DNA of 64,000 nt from Chitinophagaceae bacterium (lineage in GTDB: Bacteria > Bacteroidota > Bacteroidia > Chitinophagales > UBA10324), in contig JADJAG010000008.1 of assembly GCA_016704325.1 (NCBI GenBank), positions 558,001 through 622,000 on the forward strand, in the 5' to 3' direction. This document shows positions 25,660 through 34,779 of the stretch, piece after piece. The notes below the pieces were generated by a model. The model was not told where the DNA came from, did no database searches, and saw only the letters and a list, made by a program, of their open reading frames with translations. Position 1 is the first letter of the stretch. The number at the start of each line of letters is the position of its first letter. Made by a program: the position numbers and the translations under genes.

Positions 25660-26757
25660 CTACACCCTCGCCCCCCTATCCCTCAATAAATGATCAGCAA
25701 TCACAATAGCTGCCATCGCTTCTACAATTGGTACGGCACGTGGCAACACACAAGGGTCGTGGCGGCCGCGGCCTTGCACGGTCACAGACTCGCCTCTGGC
25801 ATTTACGGATTCCTGTGCCTGCACAATAGTTGCGACTGGTTTGAAAGCCACCCGGAAATTGATATCCATTCCATTGGAAATACCACCCTGAATGCCGCCT
25901 GAATAATTGGTGCGTGTAAGTATGCGTTCACCGTCATTGAAAAATACATCATTGTTTTCGGAACCTTTTTTCGTTGCGCCCGCGAAACCACTGCCGTATT
26001 CAAAACCATGCACGGCATTGATGGAGAACATGGCTTTGGCAAGATCAGCCTGAAGCTTATCGAATAGTGGTTCACCTAAGCCAACCGGGCAATTTTTTAT
26101 TACACCGGTAATGATGCCACCGATGGTATCCCCTTCTTTTCGGATGGATTCAATCAATGCAATCATTGATGCAGCGAGCTGTGCATCCGGACAACGTACA
26201 ATATTACTTTCTGCAATGGTTACTAAATCCTGCAGGTTATCCAAAGACTGGAATTGAATACCTTCCATCTCGATTTCACCAACATGTGTAACGAATGCTG
26301 CAATTTGCATGCGATGTTGCGCAATCAGTTGTTTAGCTATAGCGCCTGCAGCAACTACAGCAGCAGTTGTTCTTGCTGAAGACCTTCCACCACCACGGTA
26401 ATCGCGTAACCCGTATTTCTGCTGATAGGTGAAGTCGGCATGAGAAGGACGAAAAGCATCTTCAATATGTGCATAGTCCTTCGAGCGCTGATCCTCATTG
26501 GGTATGAATAAAGAAATGGGAGTGCCGGTAGTTACTCCGTTGAATACACCCGATAAAAGTTGCACCGTATCACTTTCTTTTCTTTGAGTGGTAATATGCG
26601 ATTGACCTGGCCTTCTGCGGTCGAGGTCCGCCTGCATTTTATCAATCGACAATATCAAGCCTGCCGGACAGCCATCAATTACAGCTCCAATTCCTGCACC
26701 ATGCGATTCACCGAAAGTGGTGACACGAAAAACCGTTCCGATTGTATTACCTGCCAT
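25660..26757 (-). CDS. aroC: Chorismate synthase
   Basis: Last step of the shikimate pathway: FMN-dependent conversion of EPSP to chorismate. The 365-residue protein opens with M-A-G-N-T-I-G-T-V-F-R-V-T-T-F-G-E-S-H-G, the N-terminal signature, followed by D-R-R-R-P-G-Q-S, the second signature R-G-G-G-R-S-S-A-R-T-T, and the C-terminal R-G-R-H-D-P-C. Length is typical (about 350-390). It stands alone, with no other aro gene next to it, and is transcribed away from hutI. Confidence 0.97.
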   Translation of the reverse strand: MAGNTIGTVFRVTTFGESHGAGIGAVIDGCPAGLILSIDKMQADLDRRRPGQSHITTQRKESDTVQLLSGVFNGVTTGTPISLFIPNEDQRSKDYAHIEDAFRPSHADFTYQQKYGLRDYRGGGRSSARTTAAVVAAGAIAKQLIAQHRMQIAAFVTHVGEIEMEGIQFQSLDNLQDLVTIAESNIVRCPDAQLAASMIALIESIRKEGDTIGGIITGVIKNCPVGLGEPLFDKLQADLAKAMFSINAVHGFEYGSGFAGATKKGSENNDVFFNDGERILTRTNYSGGIQGGISNGMDINFRVAFKPVATIVQAQESVNARGESVTVQGRGRHDPCVLPRAVPIVEAMAAIVIADHLLRDRGARV

Positions 26758-26822
26758 GCGTTGTTTGCTGTTGTCGTTTGATTGTTGAACTGATATACTA
26801 ATCTAAAAAAGAACTGCTTCAA

Positions 26823-27056
26823 TTATTTATGCTGCTCAACATCACAAGGTCCTTTCGTAAAACTGGTGACACCACTTTTCTCCGCCTGACATTGATTGCC
26901 ATACGTAATGCCATCGCATCCACAGACCGGCAGGTACTCCATCGTGCACATTCCTGCAGTATCGATCTTACTTTCATCAATACAGTTAACAGGTTGTTTG
27001 CAGGTATTGGCATCCAGTAATAGCATGGACAGCAAACAGGAAAAAAGTATCTTCAC
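26823..27056 (-). CDS. Small secreted Kazal-type protease inhibitor-like protein
   Basis: A 77-residue protein. The first ~16 residues are a hydrophobic signal-like segment (L-F-S-C-L-L-S-M-L-L-L), with a possible lipobox-type cysteine further on. The body has the Kazal cysteine pattern, including Y-L-P-V-C-G-C-D-G-I-T-Y-G-N-Q-C, which matches the canonical P-V-C-G-x-D-G-x-T-Y-x-N-x-C core. A secreted serine-protease inhibitor is likely. It is divergent from hutI with only 16 bases between start codons, so at least one of the two must be transcribed from inside the other. Confidence 0.8.
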   Translation of the reverse strand: MKILFSCLLSMLLLDANTCKQPVNCIDESKIDTAGMCTMEYLPVCGCDGITYGNQCQAEKSGVTSFTKGPCDVEQHK

Positions 27057-27072
27057 CCTTCAAATTTTGGTG

Positions 27073-28314
27073 ATGAATATACTGATAAAAAATATCAAGT
27101 CGCTTGCCGGAATACGGGATGCATCGGTACGCTTGTTAAAAGGTAAGGAGCTTTCGGACTTGCCTTTCATTGAAAATGCTTTCCTGCATATCACATCAGG
27201 AAAGATTTCCGCATTTGGTAAAATGGATGAATTGTCTGCATATCTTGAAGGCAATCAATCATCCATTAATGAAACCATAGATGCAAGCGGTCGGCTCGTA
27301 CTGCCCTGTTATTGCGATTCACATACGCATCTTGTTTTTGCCGATACCCGTGAAAATGAATTCATCTATAAAATACAGGGACTTACGTATGAAGCCATCG
27401 CTGCCAAAGGTGGCGGTATCCTGAATTCGGCGAAGAAACTGCGGGATATGCCGGAAGAATTATTGCTTGAAAAAGCAATGAAACGAATAGAAGAAATTAT
27501 CAGCTATGGCACCGGCGCAGTAGAAATAAAAAGTGGCTATGGATTAAGTTATGAAGCTGAATTGAAAATGTTGCGCGTGATAAAAAAATTGAAGTCAATT
27601 GCTGCCATTCCTGTAAAAGCTTCCTTCCTCGGAGCGCATGCCATACCGGTTGAATACAAAGATAACCGCGAAGGTTACCTGCAATTATTAATAAACAGGT
27701 TACTGCCGGAGATTGCCGCTGAAGGCCTGGCCGATTACTGCGATGTGTTCTGTGATAAAGGATTTTTTACTCCTGAAGAGACGGACCGTATATTATCTGC
27801 CGGCTGGAAGTATGGCTTGAAACCAAAAATTCATGCAAACCAATTAGCAATTTCCGGAGGCGTGCAGGCAGGAGTCCGCAACAATGCGGTGTCAGTAGAC
27901 CATCTCGAAAGTATGGGGCAGGAAGAAATTGACTGCCTGAAAAATTCAACTACCATTCCTACCATGCTTCCTTCTGCTGCATTTTTTCTTCGCATGCCAT
28001 ATCCGCCGGCAAGACAAATGATTGAGGCAGGTTTGCCTGTTACTTTAGCCACTGATTACAATCCCGGTTCCTCCCCATCAGGACGCATGGGTTTCGTGGT
28101 TTCACTGGCATGCATTCAAATGAAGATGACACCGGAAGAAGCCATCAATGCTGCTTCCCTGAATGGTGCAGCGGCTATGGAATTAAGCGATTTGACAGGC
28201 TCCATCACCGTTGGAAAAAAGGCCAATGTGATCATCACCAAACCGGTTAATTCCATCACCAATATTCCTTACAGTTTTGGAAATGATGTGATAGAACGGG
28301 TATTGATTAGGTGA
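27073..28314 (+). CDS. hutI: Imidazolonepropionase
   Basis: Third step of histidine degradation: hydrolysis of imidazolone-5-propionate to N-formimino-glutamate. The open frame runs back to 26896, but that part is antisense to the Kazal gene; the ATG at 27073 gives 413 residues, typical for HutI, and is preferred. Metal-binding and catalytic residues of the amidohydrolase fold are visible: C-D-S-H-T-H-L-V-F-A, G-A-H-A-I-P, K-I-H-A-N-Q-L, D-H-L-E and T-D-Y-N-P-G-S-S. It pairs with ftcD downstream. No hutU or hutH is in the window. Confidence 0.95.
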   Translation: MNILIKNIKSLAGIRDASVRLLKGKELSDLPFIENAFLHITSGKISAFGKMDELSAYLEGNQSSINETIDASGRLVLPCYCDSHTHLVFADTRENEFIYKIQGLTYEAIAAKGGGILNSAKKLRDMPEELLLEKAMKRIEEIISYGTGAVEIKSGYGLSYEAELKMLRVIKKLKSIAAIPVKASFLGAHAIPVEYKDNREGYLQLLINRLLPEIAAEGLADYCDVFCDKGFFTPEETDRILSAGWKYGLKPKIHANQLAISGGVQAGVRNNAVSVDHLESMGQEEIDCLKNSTTIPTMLPSAAFFLRMPYPPARQMIEAGLPVTLATDYNPGSSPSGRMGFVVSLACIQMKMTPEEAINAASLNGAAAMELSDLTGSITVGKKANVIITKPVNSITNIPYSFGNDVIERVLIR

Positions 28315-28718
28315 GCTTTTAGATCATAAAATCAATGTTTGACGCGCTGAATAATTCTATACTTACCCTATGATAGTTCACATGAGCAAGACCTACTTAT
28401 CATTTTGATTATCAATTAAATAGACTTAACTAAGTCATCAAAGCCACTACCTCCGGAAAATTTATTTAAAATTAAAATGCTGATGCAATAAGTCAGATAG
28501 CTGTTGACATGCAAACTACCGGTTGACTTGTTTTGAGGAATAAAAAATTACCGGTTGAATCAATAAGAAAAAACCTAATTCGCAATGCTTTTTGGCTTGC
28601 TTCTTGTCAAATTTTTTTGATTGAATATGACGTTAATGATTCGGTAAAAAACAAACGTTCCATAACATCGTCCGGGATCGAAATGCCATAATTGCGAATT
28701 CAAGATTCGGATATAGGG
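28315..28718. other. Intergenic region between hutI and a MITE-like element
   Basis: No gene or hairpin with a T-run was found. The A/T-rich stretch resembles promoter or spacer DNA. Confidence 0.4.
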
Positions 28719-28936
28719 TGGTGTACTACAAATTGGATAAAGTTTAATGGGTGTTGAAATTGAGTTTTGAGTATTAAGTACTTGAGTAAGTGTGTAAAGT
28801 AAAATAGCGTAGTGAATACAGAATAGCAAGTGATCGGCTTCGCCGCAACAATTTAACAATTTAACAATTTAACCATTTAGCCATTTAATAACCCACCAAC
28901 CATTGCTTGACAAGAAGAACGAATTGTCATACACCC
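28719..28936 (+). repeat. MITE-like dispersed repeat, copy 3
   Basis: Same layout as copy 1: GGTGTACTACAAATTGG at the left end, core GTGATCGGCTTCGCCGC, an AATTTAACAATTTAACC array, ACCCACCAACCATTGC and CGAATTGTCATACACCC at the right end. It separates hutI from ftcD and lies 64 bases before the ftcD start codon. Confidence 0.75.
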
Positions 28937-29000
28937 GATACAGGTTGCATTCCATTTCATCATTTGCACTCGTTACATTTGTCTCGAAAACTAACAATGC

Positions 29001-30656
29001 ATGAATACGCAGCTTATTGAATGTGTACCCAACTTCAGCGAGGGACAAGACCTTGCCATCATCAGGCAAATCACAAATGAAATAGAAAAGGTAGAAGGCG
29101 TTCGCCTGCTTGATTCCGACCCCGGGAAAGCAACCAACAGGACAGTTGTCACATTCGTAGGAACACCGGATGCAGTGATCGAAGCTGCATTTCTTGCCAT
29201 AAAAAAAGCAAGCGAGCTGATTGATATGAGTAAGCATAAAGGCGAACATCCACGCATGGGTGCCACTGATGTTTGTCCGCTGATACCTGTTGCAAATATC
29301 ACCATGGAAGAAACAGCAGCCTATGCAAAAAAACTGGGTAAGCGCGTGGGTGAAGAACTTGGTATTCCGGTGTACCTATATGAAGCGGCCCAGGAAAAGG
29401 AGGCCCGGAAAAATCTTTCCATTATTCGTGCTGGTGAATATGAGGGATTCTTTAAAAAGATAAAACTCCCGGAATGGATGCCTGATTTCGGTCCTGCAGA
29501 AATGCCGGCCAAAACAGGCGCGACGGTAATAGGTGCCCGTGATTTTCTGGTAGCCTATAATGTGAATCTGAATACTACTTCTGTCCGCAGGGCCAATGCC
29601 GTTGCTTTTGATATTCGCGAAGCCGGAAGAAAAGTAAAAAATGCAGCGGGAGTTGAAGTCGTACAACCCGGTACATTAAAAGCAGTAAAAGCAATAGGTT
29701 GGTACATTCAGGAATATGGTATTGCGCAGGTAAGTATTAACCTCACCAATATCAATATTACACCCATGCACCTGGCTTTTGATGAATGTGTGAAGAGTGC
29801 CGCAGCAAGGGGCATGCGTGTCACCGGTTCGGAACTGGTAGGATTGATTCCTCTGAAATCCATGCTGGATGCAGGGAAATATTTTTTATCGAGGCAGCAA
29901 CGTAGTACAGGCGTTAGTGAAGAAGAACTGATACGGATTGCGGTGAAATCTTTAGGGCTTGATGAACTGACTCCGTTTGATCCTGAGAAAAAAATTATTG
30001 AGTACCTTTTAAAGGACACTGGACAAAACAAGTTGGTAAGCATGAACTTGCGTGCCTTTGCCAATGAAACCGCAGCAGAGTCACCTGCTCCTGGTGGAGG
30101 TTCCGTTTCTGCTTATATGGGTGCCCTGGGAATTTCACTTGCCACCATGGTGGCAAACCTCTCTTCCCATAAAAAAGGGTGGGATGATCGTTGGGAAGAA
30201 TTCTCAAAATATGCAGAGAAGGGCCAGCAACTGAAAGATGAATTGTTGAATCTCGTTGATGCAGATACTATGGCATTCAACCGTATCATGGAAAGTTTTT
30301 CGCTGCCTAAAAGCACGGAGGAAGAAAAACGCCTCCGCACCCAGGCGATACAAGTTGCAACGAAGAATGCGATTGAAGTTCCTCTGCGCGTAATGCAACG
30401 ATCTGTTGAATCCATGGAAATTATTTCCGCCATGGTGAAAGAAGGAAATCCAAATTCAGTGTCTGATGCCGGCGTAGGCGCTCTTGCCGCACGGAGTGCC
30501 GCATTAGGTGCTTACCTGAATGTTAAGATCAATTGTAGTGGATTGAATGATACTGATGCTAAATCTAATTACCTCGAAAAAGCAGAAACCCTTAAGAAGC
30601 AGGCTGTTGAAAAAGAACAGGCTATTCTGGAGGCTGTGGAAGCTACTATCAAATAA
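29001..30656 (+). CDS. ftcD: Glutamate formimidoyltransferase/formimidoyl-THF cyclodeaminase (fused)
   Basis: A 551-residue bifunctional protein linking histidine degradation to one-carbon metabolism. The N-terminal ~330 residues are formiminotransferase (I-E-C-V-P-N-F-S-E-G, H-P-R-M-G-A-T-D-V-C-P at the active site). The C-terminal ~200 residues are cyclodeaminase (E-S-P-A-P-G-G-G-S-V-S-A, mostly helical). It transfers the formimino group to tetrahydrofolate, then releases ammonia to give methenyl-THF. It is next to hutI on the same strand, but about 690 bases away with a MITE-like copy between, so they are probably not one transcript. Confidence 0.95.
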   Translation: MNTQLIECVPNFSEGQDLAIIRQITNEIEKVEGVRLLDSDPGKATNRTVVTFVGTPDAVIEAAFLAIKKASELIDMSKHKGEHPRMGATDVCPLIPVANITMEETAAYAKKLGKRVGEELGIPVYLYEAAQEKEARKNLSIIRAGEYEGFFKKIKLPEWMPDFGPAEMPAKTGATVIGARDFLVAYNVNLNTTSVRRANAVAFDIREAGRKVKNAAGVEVVQPGTLKAVKAIGWYIQEYGIAQVSINLTNINITPMHLAFDECVKSAAARGMRVTGSELVGLIPLKSMLDAGKYFLSRQQRSTGVSEEELIRIAVKSLGLDELTPFDPEKKIIEYLLKDTGQNKLVSMNLRAFANETAAESPAPGGGSVSAYMGALGISLATMVANLSSHKKGWDDRWEEFSKYAEKGQQLKDELLNLVDADTMAFNRIMESFSLPKSTEEEKRLRTQAIQVATKNAIEVPLRVMQRSVESMEIISAMVKEGNPNSVSDAGVGALAARSAALGAYLNVKINCSGLNDTDAKSNYLEKAETLKKQAVEKEQAILEAVEATIK

Positions 30657-30840
30657 AGACCGGGAAAATAAAAGCTGAAATGCCTTTTTATCAAAATACG
30701 TATGGACTGTAGTTAAACTGTCAATCAATAATTCTCCATTCGGAAATTTTTGTGCGTATTTTCATAGCATCCATTAAATTACTCTTTTCAAAAAAAATAT
30801 CGTTCAGTTCATTTATCAATAATTCTAAAAATTTCTTTCT

Positions 30841-32388
30841 ATGCCAATAAGAATGGTTGGAGACGACAATCAACAGTCAAGAGATAATTATCCGGGCGGC
30901 GGCCGCAGACCAGGTGGCGGTGGCGGCGGATTTAACCTACTCGCCCTTTTACCAATGTTGTTTGGACTATTTCGAAAAAATCCAAAGACCGGCATTGTGC
31001 TGCTGTTGATTGGTGGTGCAGTCTACTATTTCATGGGCGGTATGCCTTCATCCACCAATGCATCGCAATTGCTGGCGACAGGCGCTTCCTTCGATCCGGC
31101 ATTATACGACCAAACAGAAGTATATGAACCATTGGCCGACAATATTAAGAATCCCCTGCCGGAGCGTGTTTCGCTGGAAAAATATTGCCCGAAGCGATTA
31201 AACCAGGGCGAACAAGGTTCCTGCGTTGGCTGGGGAAATGCTTATGCTGCCCGGACTATTTTGGAATCACAACGCACAGGAAAAGCCCCGGACCAGGTAG
31301 CCTTTAGTCCATCTTATTTATACAATCAAATCTCGCTGGAAGGATGCCAGGGATCTTATATTGAGAATGCAATGGAAGTGATGCAGGGACAAGGTGTGCT
31401 CCCCCTTTCCCAATTTCCATACAATGCACAAAGCTGTTCCAATCAACCAACGCCATCTCAAAAACAGTCAGCGTCACAGTTTAAGATGACTGGATATAAC
31501 CGCCTTACAAAAAGCGGCGACAACCAGGAGGTGGACATGCTGGCCATGAAACAAAACCTCGCCCAGGGTGCACCGGTGGTAGTGGGTATGATGGTAGGCG
31601 GCAGTTTCATGCAACCGATGATGGGAGAGGAAGTGTGGGTACCATCTGCCAATGATTATAACATGATGAATTTCGGAGGGCACTGTATGGCTGTAGTGGG
31701 TTATGACGATTTCAAGTATGGCAATGAAGGTGCTTTTCTGCTGATGAACAGTTGGGGCAATGAGTGGGGAAAAAACGGAATGGCATGGATTCGTTACAAA
31801 GATTTTGCTTACTTCACCAAAGAAGCCTATGGTGTATACCCAATGGGCAATGCCGATAAACCACTTAGCAATAACCTGTCGGTTCAATTTGGCCTGCTAG
31901 ATAATGCAACACAGAAAAACATACCCTTGAAAAACAAAGGCAGCAATGTCTTTATCACAGAACAAGCCATTGCAAAAGGCACTAAGTTCAAGATTGAAGT
32001 AACTAATTCGCTGGAGTGTTATACCTATCTCTTTGGTCAGGAAACAGACAATTCAAGCTACGTGCTTTTTCCATACACTAAAAAGCATTCCCCTTATTGC
32101 GGCATCACCGGCACACGGTTGTTTCCGAAAGATTTTTCGTTGCAGGCTGATGAAATTGGGTCTAAAGATTATATGGCAATTGTCGTTACCAAAAAACCAA
32201 TCGACTACAATCAACTGAATACGTTGATCAGTCAGCAATCCGGTTCCTATGCAGAAAAAGTAAATAAAGCATTAGGTAAGTCGTTGCTGCAATCCGTCAA
32301 CTTCAATCCGGGTGAGAAAATCAGTTTCACTTTGAATAATGTAAATGAAGGCGCTGTTGCCATGGTGATTGAAGTGGATAAGAGATAA
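30841..32388 (+). CDS. Membrane-anchored papain-family (C1) cysteine protease
   Basis: A 515-residue protein. The N-terminus is a Gly/Arg-rich cytoplasmic tail (residues 17-30) followed by a hydrophobic segment (about 50-65), so it is probably a type II membrane protein. The protease domain shows the C1 catalytic set: Q-G-S-C-V-G-W-G (C128), G-G-H-C-M-A-V-V-G-Y (H281) and M-N-S-W-G (N303). A C-terminal ~150-residue beta domain follows, similar in feel to DUF4384-like modules. Substrate unknown; a cell-envelope peptidase is a fair guess. The Gly-rich head resembles the start of YpfJ-type metallopeptidases, but no zinc motif is present. Confidence 0.8.
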   Translation: MPIRMVGDDNQQSRDNYPGGGRRPGGGGGGFNLLALLPMLFGLFRKNPKTGIVLLLIGGAVYYFMGGMPSSTNASQLLATGASFDPALYDQTEVYEPLADNIKNPLPERVSLEKYCPKRLNQGEQGSCVGWGNAYAARTILESQRTGKAPDQVAFSPSYLYNQISLEGCQGSYIENAMEVMQGQGVLPLSQFPYNAQSCSNQPTPSQKQSASQFKMTGYNRLTKSGDNQEVDMLAMKQNLAQGAPVVVGMMVGGSFMQPMMGEEVWVPSANDYNMMNFGGHCMAVVGYDDFKYGNEGAFLLMNSWGNEWGKNGMAWIRYKDFAYFTKEAYGVYPMGNADKPLSNNLSVQFGLLDNATQKNIPLKNKGSNVFITEQAIAKGTKFKIEVTNSLECYTYLFGQETDNSSYVLFPYTKKHSPYCGITGTRLFPKDFSLQADEIGSKDYMAIVVTKKPIDYNQLNTLISQQSGSYAEKVNKALGKSLLQSVNFNPGEKISFTLNNVNEGAVAMVIEVDKR

Positions 32389-32540
32389 AGATTGCGTTGA
32401 AACAAAGAATGCATAAGTCTGTTGCAATTGCAAGGCAGCACCGTCACATTCGTTGATGTGCTACTACTTTGTGCTGTCTGAAAAATAGCTACCCTTAATT
32501 TTCGTTATTTGCGGCGTCAGCCCTGCCATATGCTGTTGTC

Positions 32541-33257
32541 ATGATTTCGATGAAGATCTTCCCTACCCTGCTTGTTGTGTTTTTATCTGGCTGTCTGGCC
32601 GGTGCTTTCGCTCAGCATTCACCGATACAATTGTCAGGATGGGGAATTGATTCAATCAGCAGACGGCCAATCATCAACCTGCAGATCATCAATAAAAAAA
32701 CGGGTGAGCGATTCTTCAGCGACAATGCCGGTTACTTCCGGGTAAAGGCAGACCGTGAAGATTCATTGTTTCTCACCGCAACCGGTTATAGTTCCAAAAC
32801 GGTTTCATTCAGGGATTCTGTTTACCAGGAAAAATACCTGGTTAAGTTCTATCTCAATAAAATCCAGATTGAGTTACCCAACATCATTGTGCAATCAAAC
32901 CGTGAATTCGATATGATCAGAAGAGATGCATTGAAGCTGGGTTATGACAAGAAAGATTATTCGTTGCACGGTTACCAGGTTTTGCAGAGCCCGATTACGG
33001 CACTCTACCAGCAATTCAGCAACCGTGAAAAAGACAAACGTGGTTATGCAGAATTAATGAATAAAGTACATCAGCGCGAGTTGCAGCGGGAAATACTTCA
33101 GAAATATATTGACACCGGTGTGATTAACCTGGAACAGGAAGAGATAAGCTCCTTTCTTGATTTCTGCAGTATTACCGAATATATGCTGAAGACATCACCG
33201 GAGTATGATATTGCATTGTATATGAAAAGCAGGTTCCTGGCATTTCGCAGGCAATAA
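32541..33257 (+). CDS. Secreted protein with carboxypeptidase-like regulatory domain
   Basis: A 238-residue protein with an N-terminal signal peptide (L-V-V-F-L-S-G-C-L-A-G-A-F-A). Next comes a short beta-sandwich of the CarboxypepD_reg type: I-D-S-I-S-R-R-P-I-I-N-L-Q-I, N-A-G-Y-F-R-V and D-S-L-F-L-T-A-T-G-Y. The remaining ~120 residues are helical with many charged residues and no known motif. No TonB-dependent receptor barrel follows, so this is a stand-alone secreted or periplasmic protein of unknown role, of a kind common in Bacteroidota. Confidence 0.8.
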   Translation: MISMKIFPTLLVVFLSGCLAGAFAQHSPIQLSGWGIDSISRRPIINLQIINKKTGERFFSDNAGYFRVKADREDSLFLTATGYSSKTVSFRDSVYQEKYLVKFYLNKIQIELPNIIVQSNREFDMIRRDALKLGYDKKDYSLHGYQVLQSPITALYQQFSNREKDKRGYAELMNKVHQRELQREILQKYIDTGVINLEQEEISSFLDFCSITEYMLKTSPEYDIALYMKSRFLAFRRQ

Positions 33258-33406
33258 GTGCCGGCAAAAAAAATAATTTTTCAAATCCAACGTATCAAAT
33301 AGCACCTCAATTACCCGCCATTTCGGATTGGACAATAAAGCCTTCTAGAAAATATCGGGCAGCATTTCAATACCAACCTGTAACTTGCGCTTCAAATTTT
33401 TGCACT

Positions 33407-34546
33407 ATGAAGTTTGCCACCAAGGTATTGCATGCCGGAATTGAACCGGACCCGACAACAGGAGCCATCATGACGCCAATCTTCCAGACCTCCACCTATG
33501 TACAGGAAGCTCCCGGGAATCACAAGGGCTATGAATACGCACGTACTCAAAACCCTACGCGTAACGTATTGCAAAATAATTTGGCCGCTTTGGAAAACGG
33601 CAAATATGGCTTGTGCTTTTCCAGCGGCATGGCAGCCACCGATGCCATTATGAAACTACTTAACCCTGGCGATGAAGTTGTTTCAACAAACGACCTCTAT
33701 GGCGGAACCTATCGCATTTTCACCAAAGTATTCGAACGCTATGGTATCAAATTCAACTTTGTTCCCATGCATGTTCCGGGCACAATTGAAAAAAAATGTA
33801 CTGCTCAAACAAAACTATTGTGGTTGGAAACGCCTACCAACCCCATGATGAACATCATCGATATCGCTGCTGCCGTTGCTGCCGCGAAAAGCATGAGTGC
33901 CCTGGTTTGCGTTGACAATACTTTTGCTTCTCCTTACCTGCAAAATCCGCTTGATCTTGGTGCTGACCTCGTGTTGCATTCCGTAACCAAATATATTTCC
34001 GGACATAGTGATGTAGTGATGGGCGCCATCATCACCAACGATGCCGGATTAAATGAAAGACTTCAATTCTTACAAAATGCCTGCGGCGGTGTTCCCGGAC
34101 CACAGGATTGCTTTTTGGTATTACGTGGCATCAAAACATTGCACCTCCGAATGCAAAGGCATTGCGAGAACGGTCAGCATCTGATAGATTTTTTAGCATC
34201 CCACCCAAAAGTGGACAAGATCTACTATCCCGGGCTTCCTGCCCATCCAAATCATGTTATCGCGAAACAACAAATGCGCGGCTTTGGTGGCATGATATCT
34301 TTTACGCTGAAAGGCAATAAAATGGAAGATGCCCTGAAGGTACTTTCCGGTACAAAACTATTTGCACTGGCTGAGTCATTGGGTGGTGTTGAATCACTGA
34401 TTGGCCATCCTGCTTCGATGACGCATGCATCCATTCCTAAGGAAGAAAGAGAAAAGAACGGGCTGCTCGATTCACTCATCCGGCTAAGTGTTGGGGTGGA
34501 AGATGCCGGCGACCTGATAGATGACCTGGAAAAAGCTATCGGTTAA
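33407..34546 (+). CDS. PLP-dependent trans-sulfuration enzyme (cystathionine gamma-synthase/lyase family)
   Basis: A 379-residue fold-type I PLP enzyme of sulfur amino acid metabolism. The PLP-binding lysine is in S-V-T-K-Y-I-S-G-H (K195). Y-E-Y-A-R-T-Q-N-P-T-R (phosphate-binding Tyr/Arg), F-S-S-G-M-A-A-T and V-D-N-T-F-A-S-P-Y-L are also typical. Sequence alone does not separate cystathionine gamma-synthase, gamma-lyase and beta-lyase. It is transcribed alone; no T-box or SAM-riboswitch-like structure was noticed in the 149-base gap upstream. Confidence 0.93.
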   Translation: MKFATKVLHAGIEPDPTTGAIMTPIFQTSTYVQEAPGNHKGYEYARTQNPTRNVLQNNLAALENGKYGLCFSSGMAATDAIMKLLNPGDEVVSTNDLYGGTYRIFTKVFERYGIKFNFVPMHVPGTIEKKCTAQTKLLWLETPTNPMMNIIDIAAAVAAAKSMSALVCVDNTFASPYLQNPLDLGADLVLHSVTKYISGHSDVVMGAIITNDAGLNERLQFLQNACGGVPGPQDCFLVLRGIKTLHLRMQRHCENGQHLIDFLASHPKVDKIYYPGLPAHPNHVIAKQQMRGFGGMISFTLKGNKMEDALKVLSGTKLFALAESLGGVESLIGHPASMTHASIPKEEREKNGLLDSLIRLSVGVEDAGDLIDDLEKAIG

Positions 34547-34779
34547 GATTGGTGCAGTAATACATGGCAAAGTTTAGTTGTGTCCTATTAATTTATTTTA
34601 CTCCAGGGCAAACGGGGCATTCATGAAGTGATTGTTTCGGTGGCAGCTATATTTTGTTAAAGCCATCCTTTGCAAATAAAACCTTCGGATAAATTCTCCT
34701 TTTATAAATAAATTATTCCAGCTGTTGTTTGGCATTTTCAAAATGAATGCAGAGGTTTATATATCTAAACCAACCAACC

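Noticed and set aside
26896..27072. Upstream extension of hutI
   Set aside because: It lies antisense to the Kazal gene and adds 59 residues absent from the usual HutI length; ATG 27073 fits better.
33258..33406. SAM riboswitch or T-box before the trans-sulfuration gene
   Set aside because: The gap is only 149 bases and no matching conserved stems were noticed.
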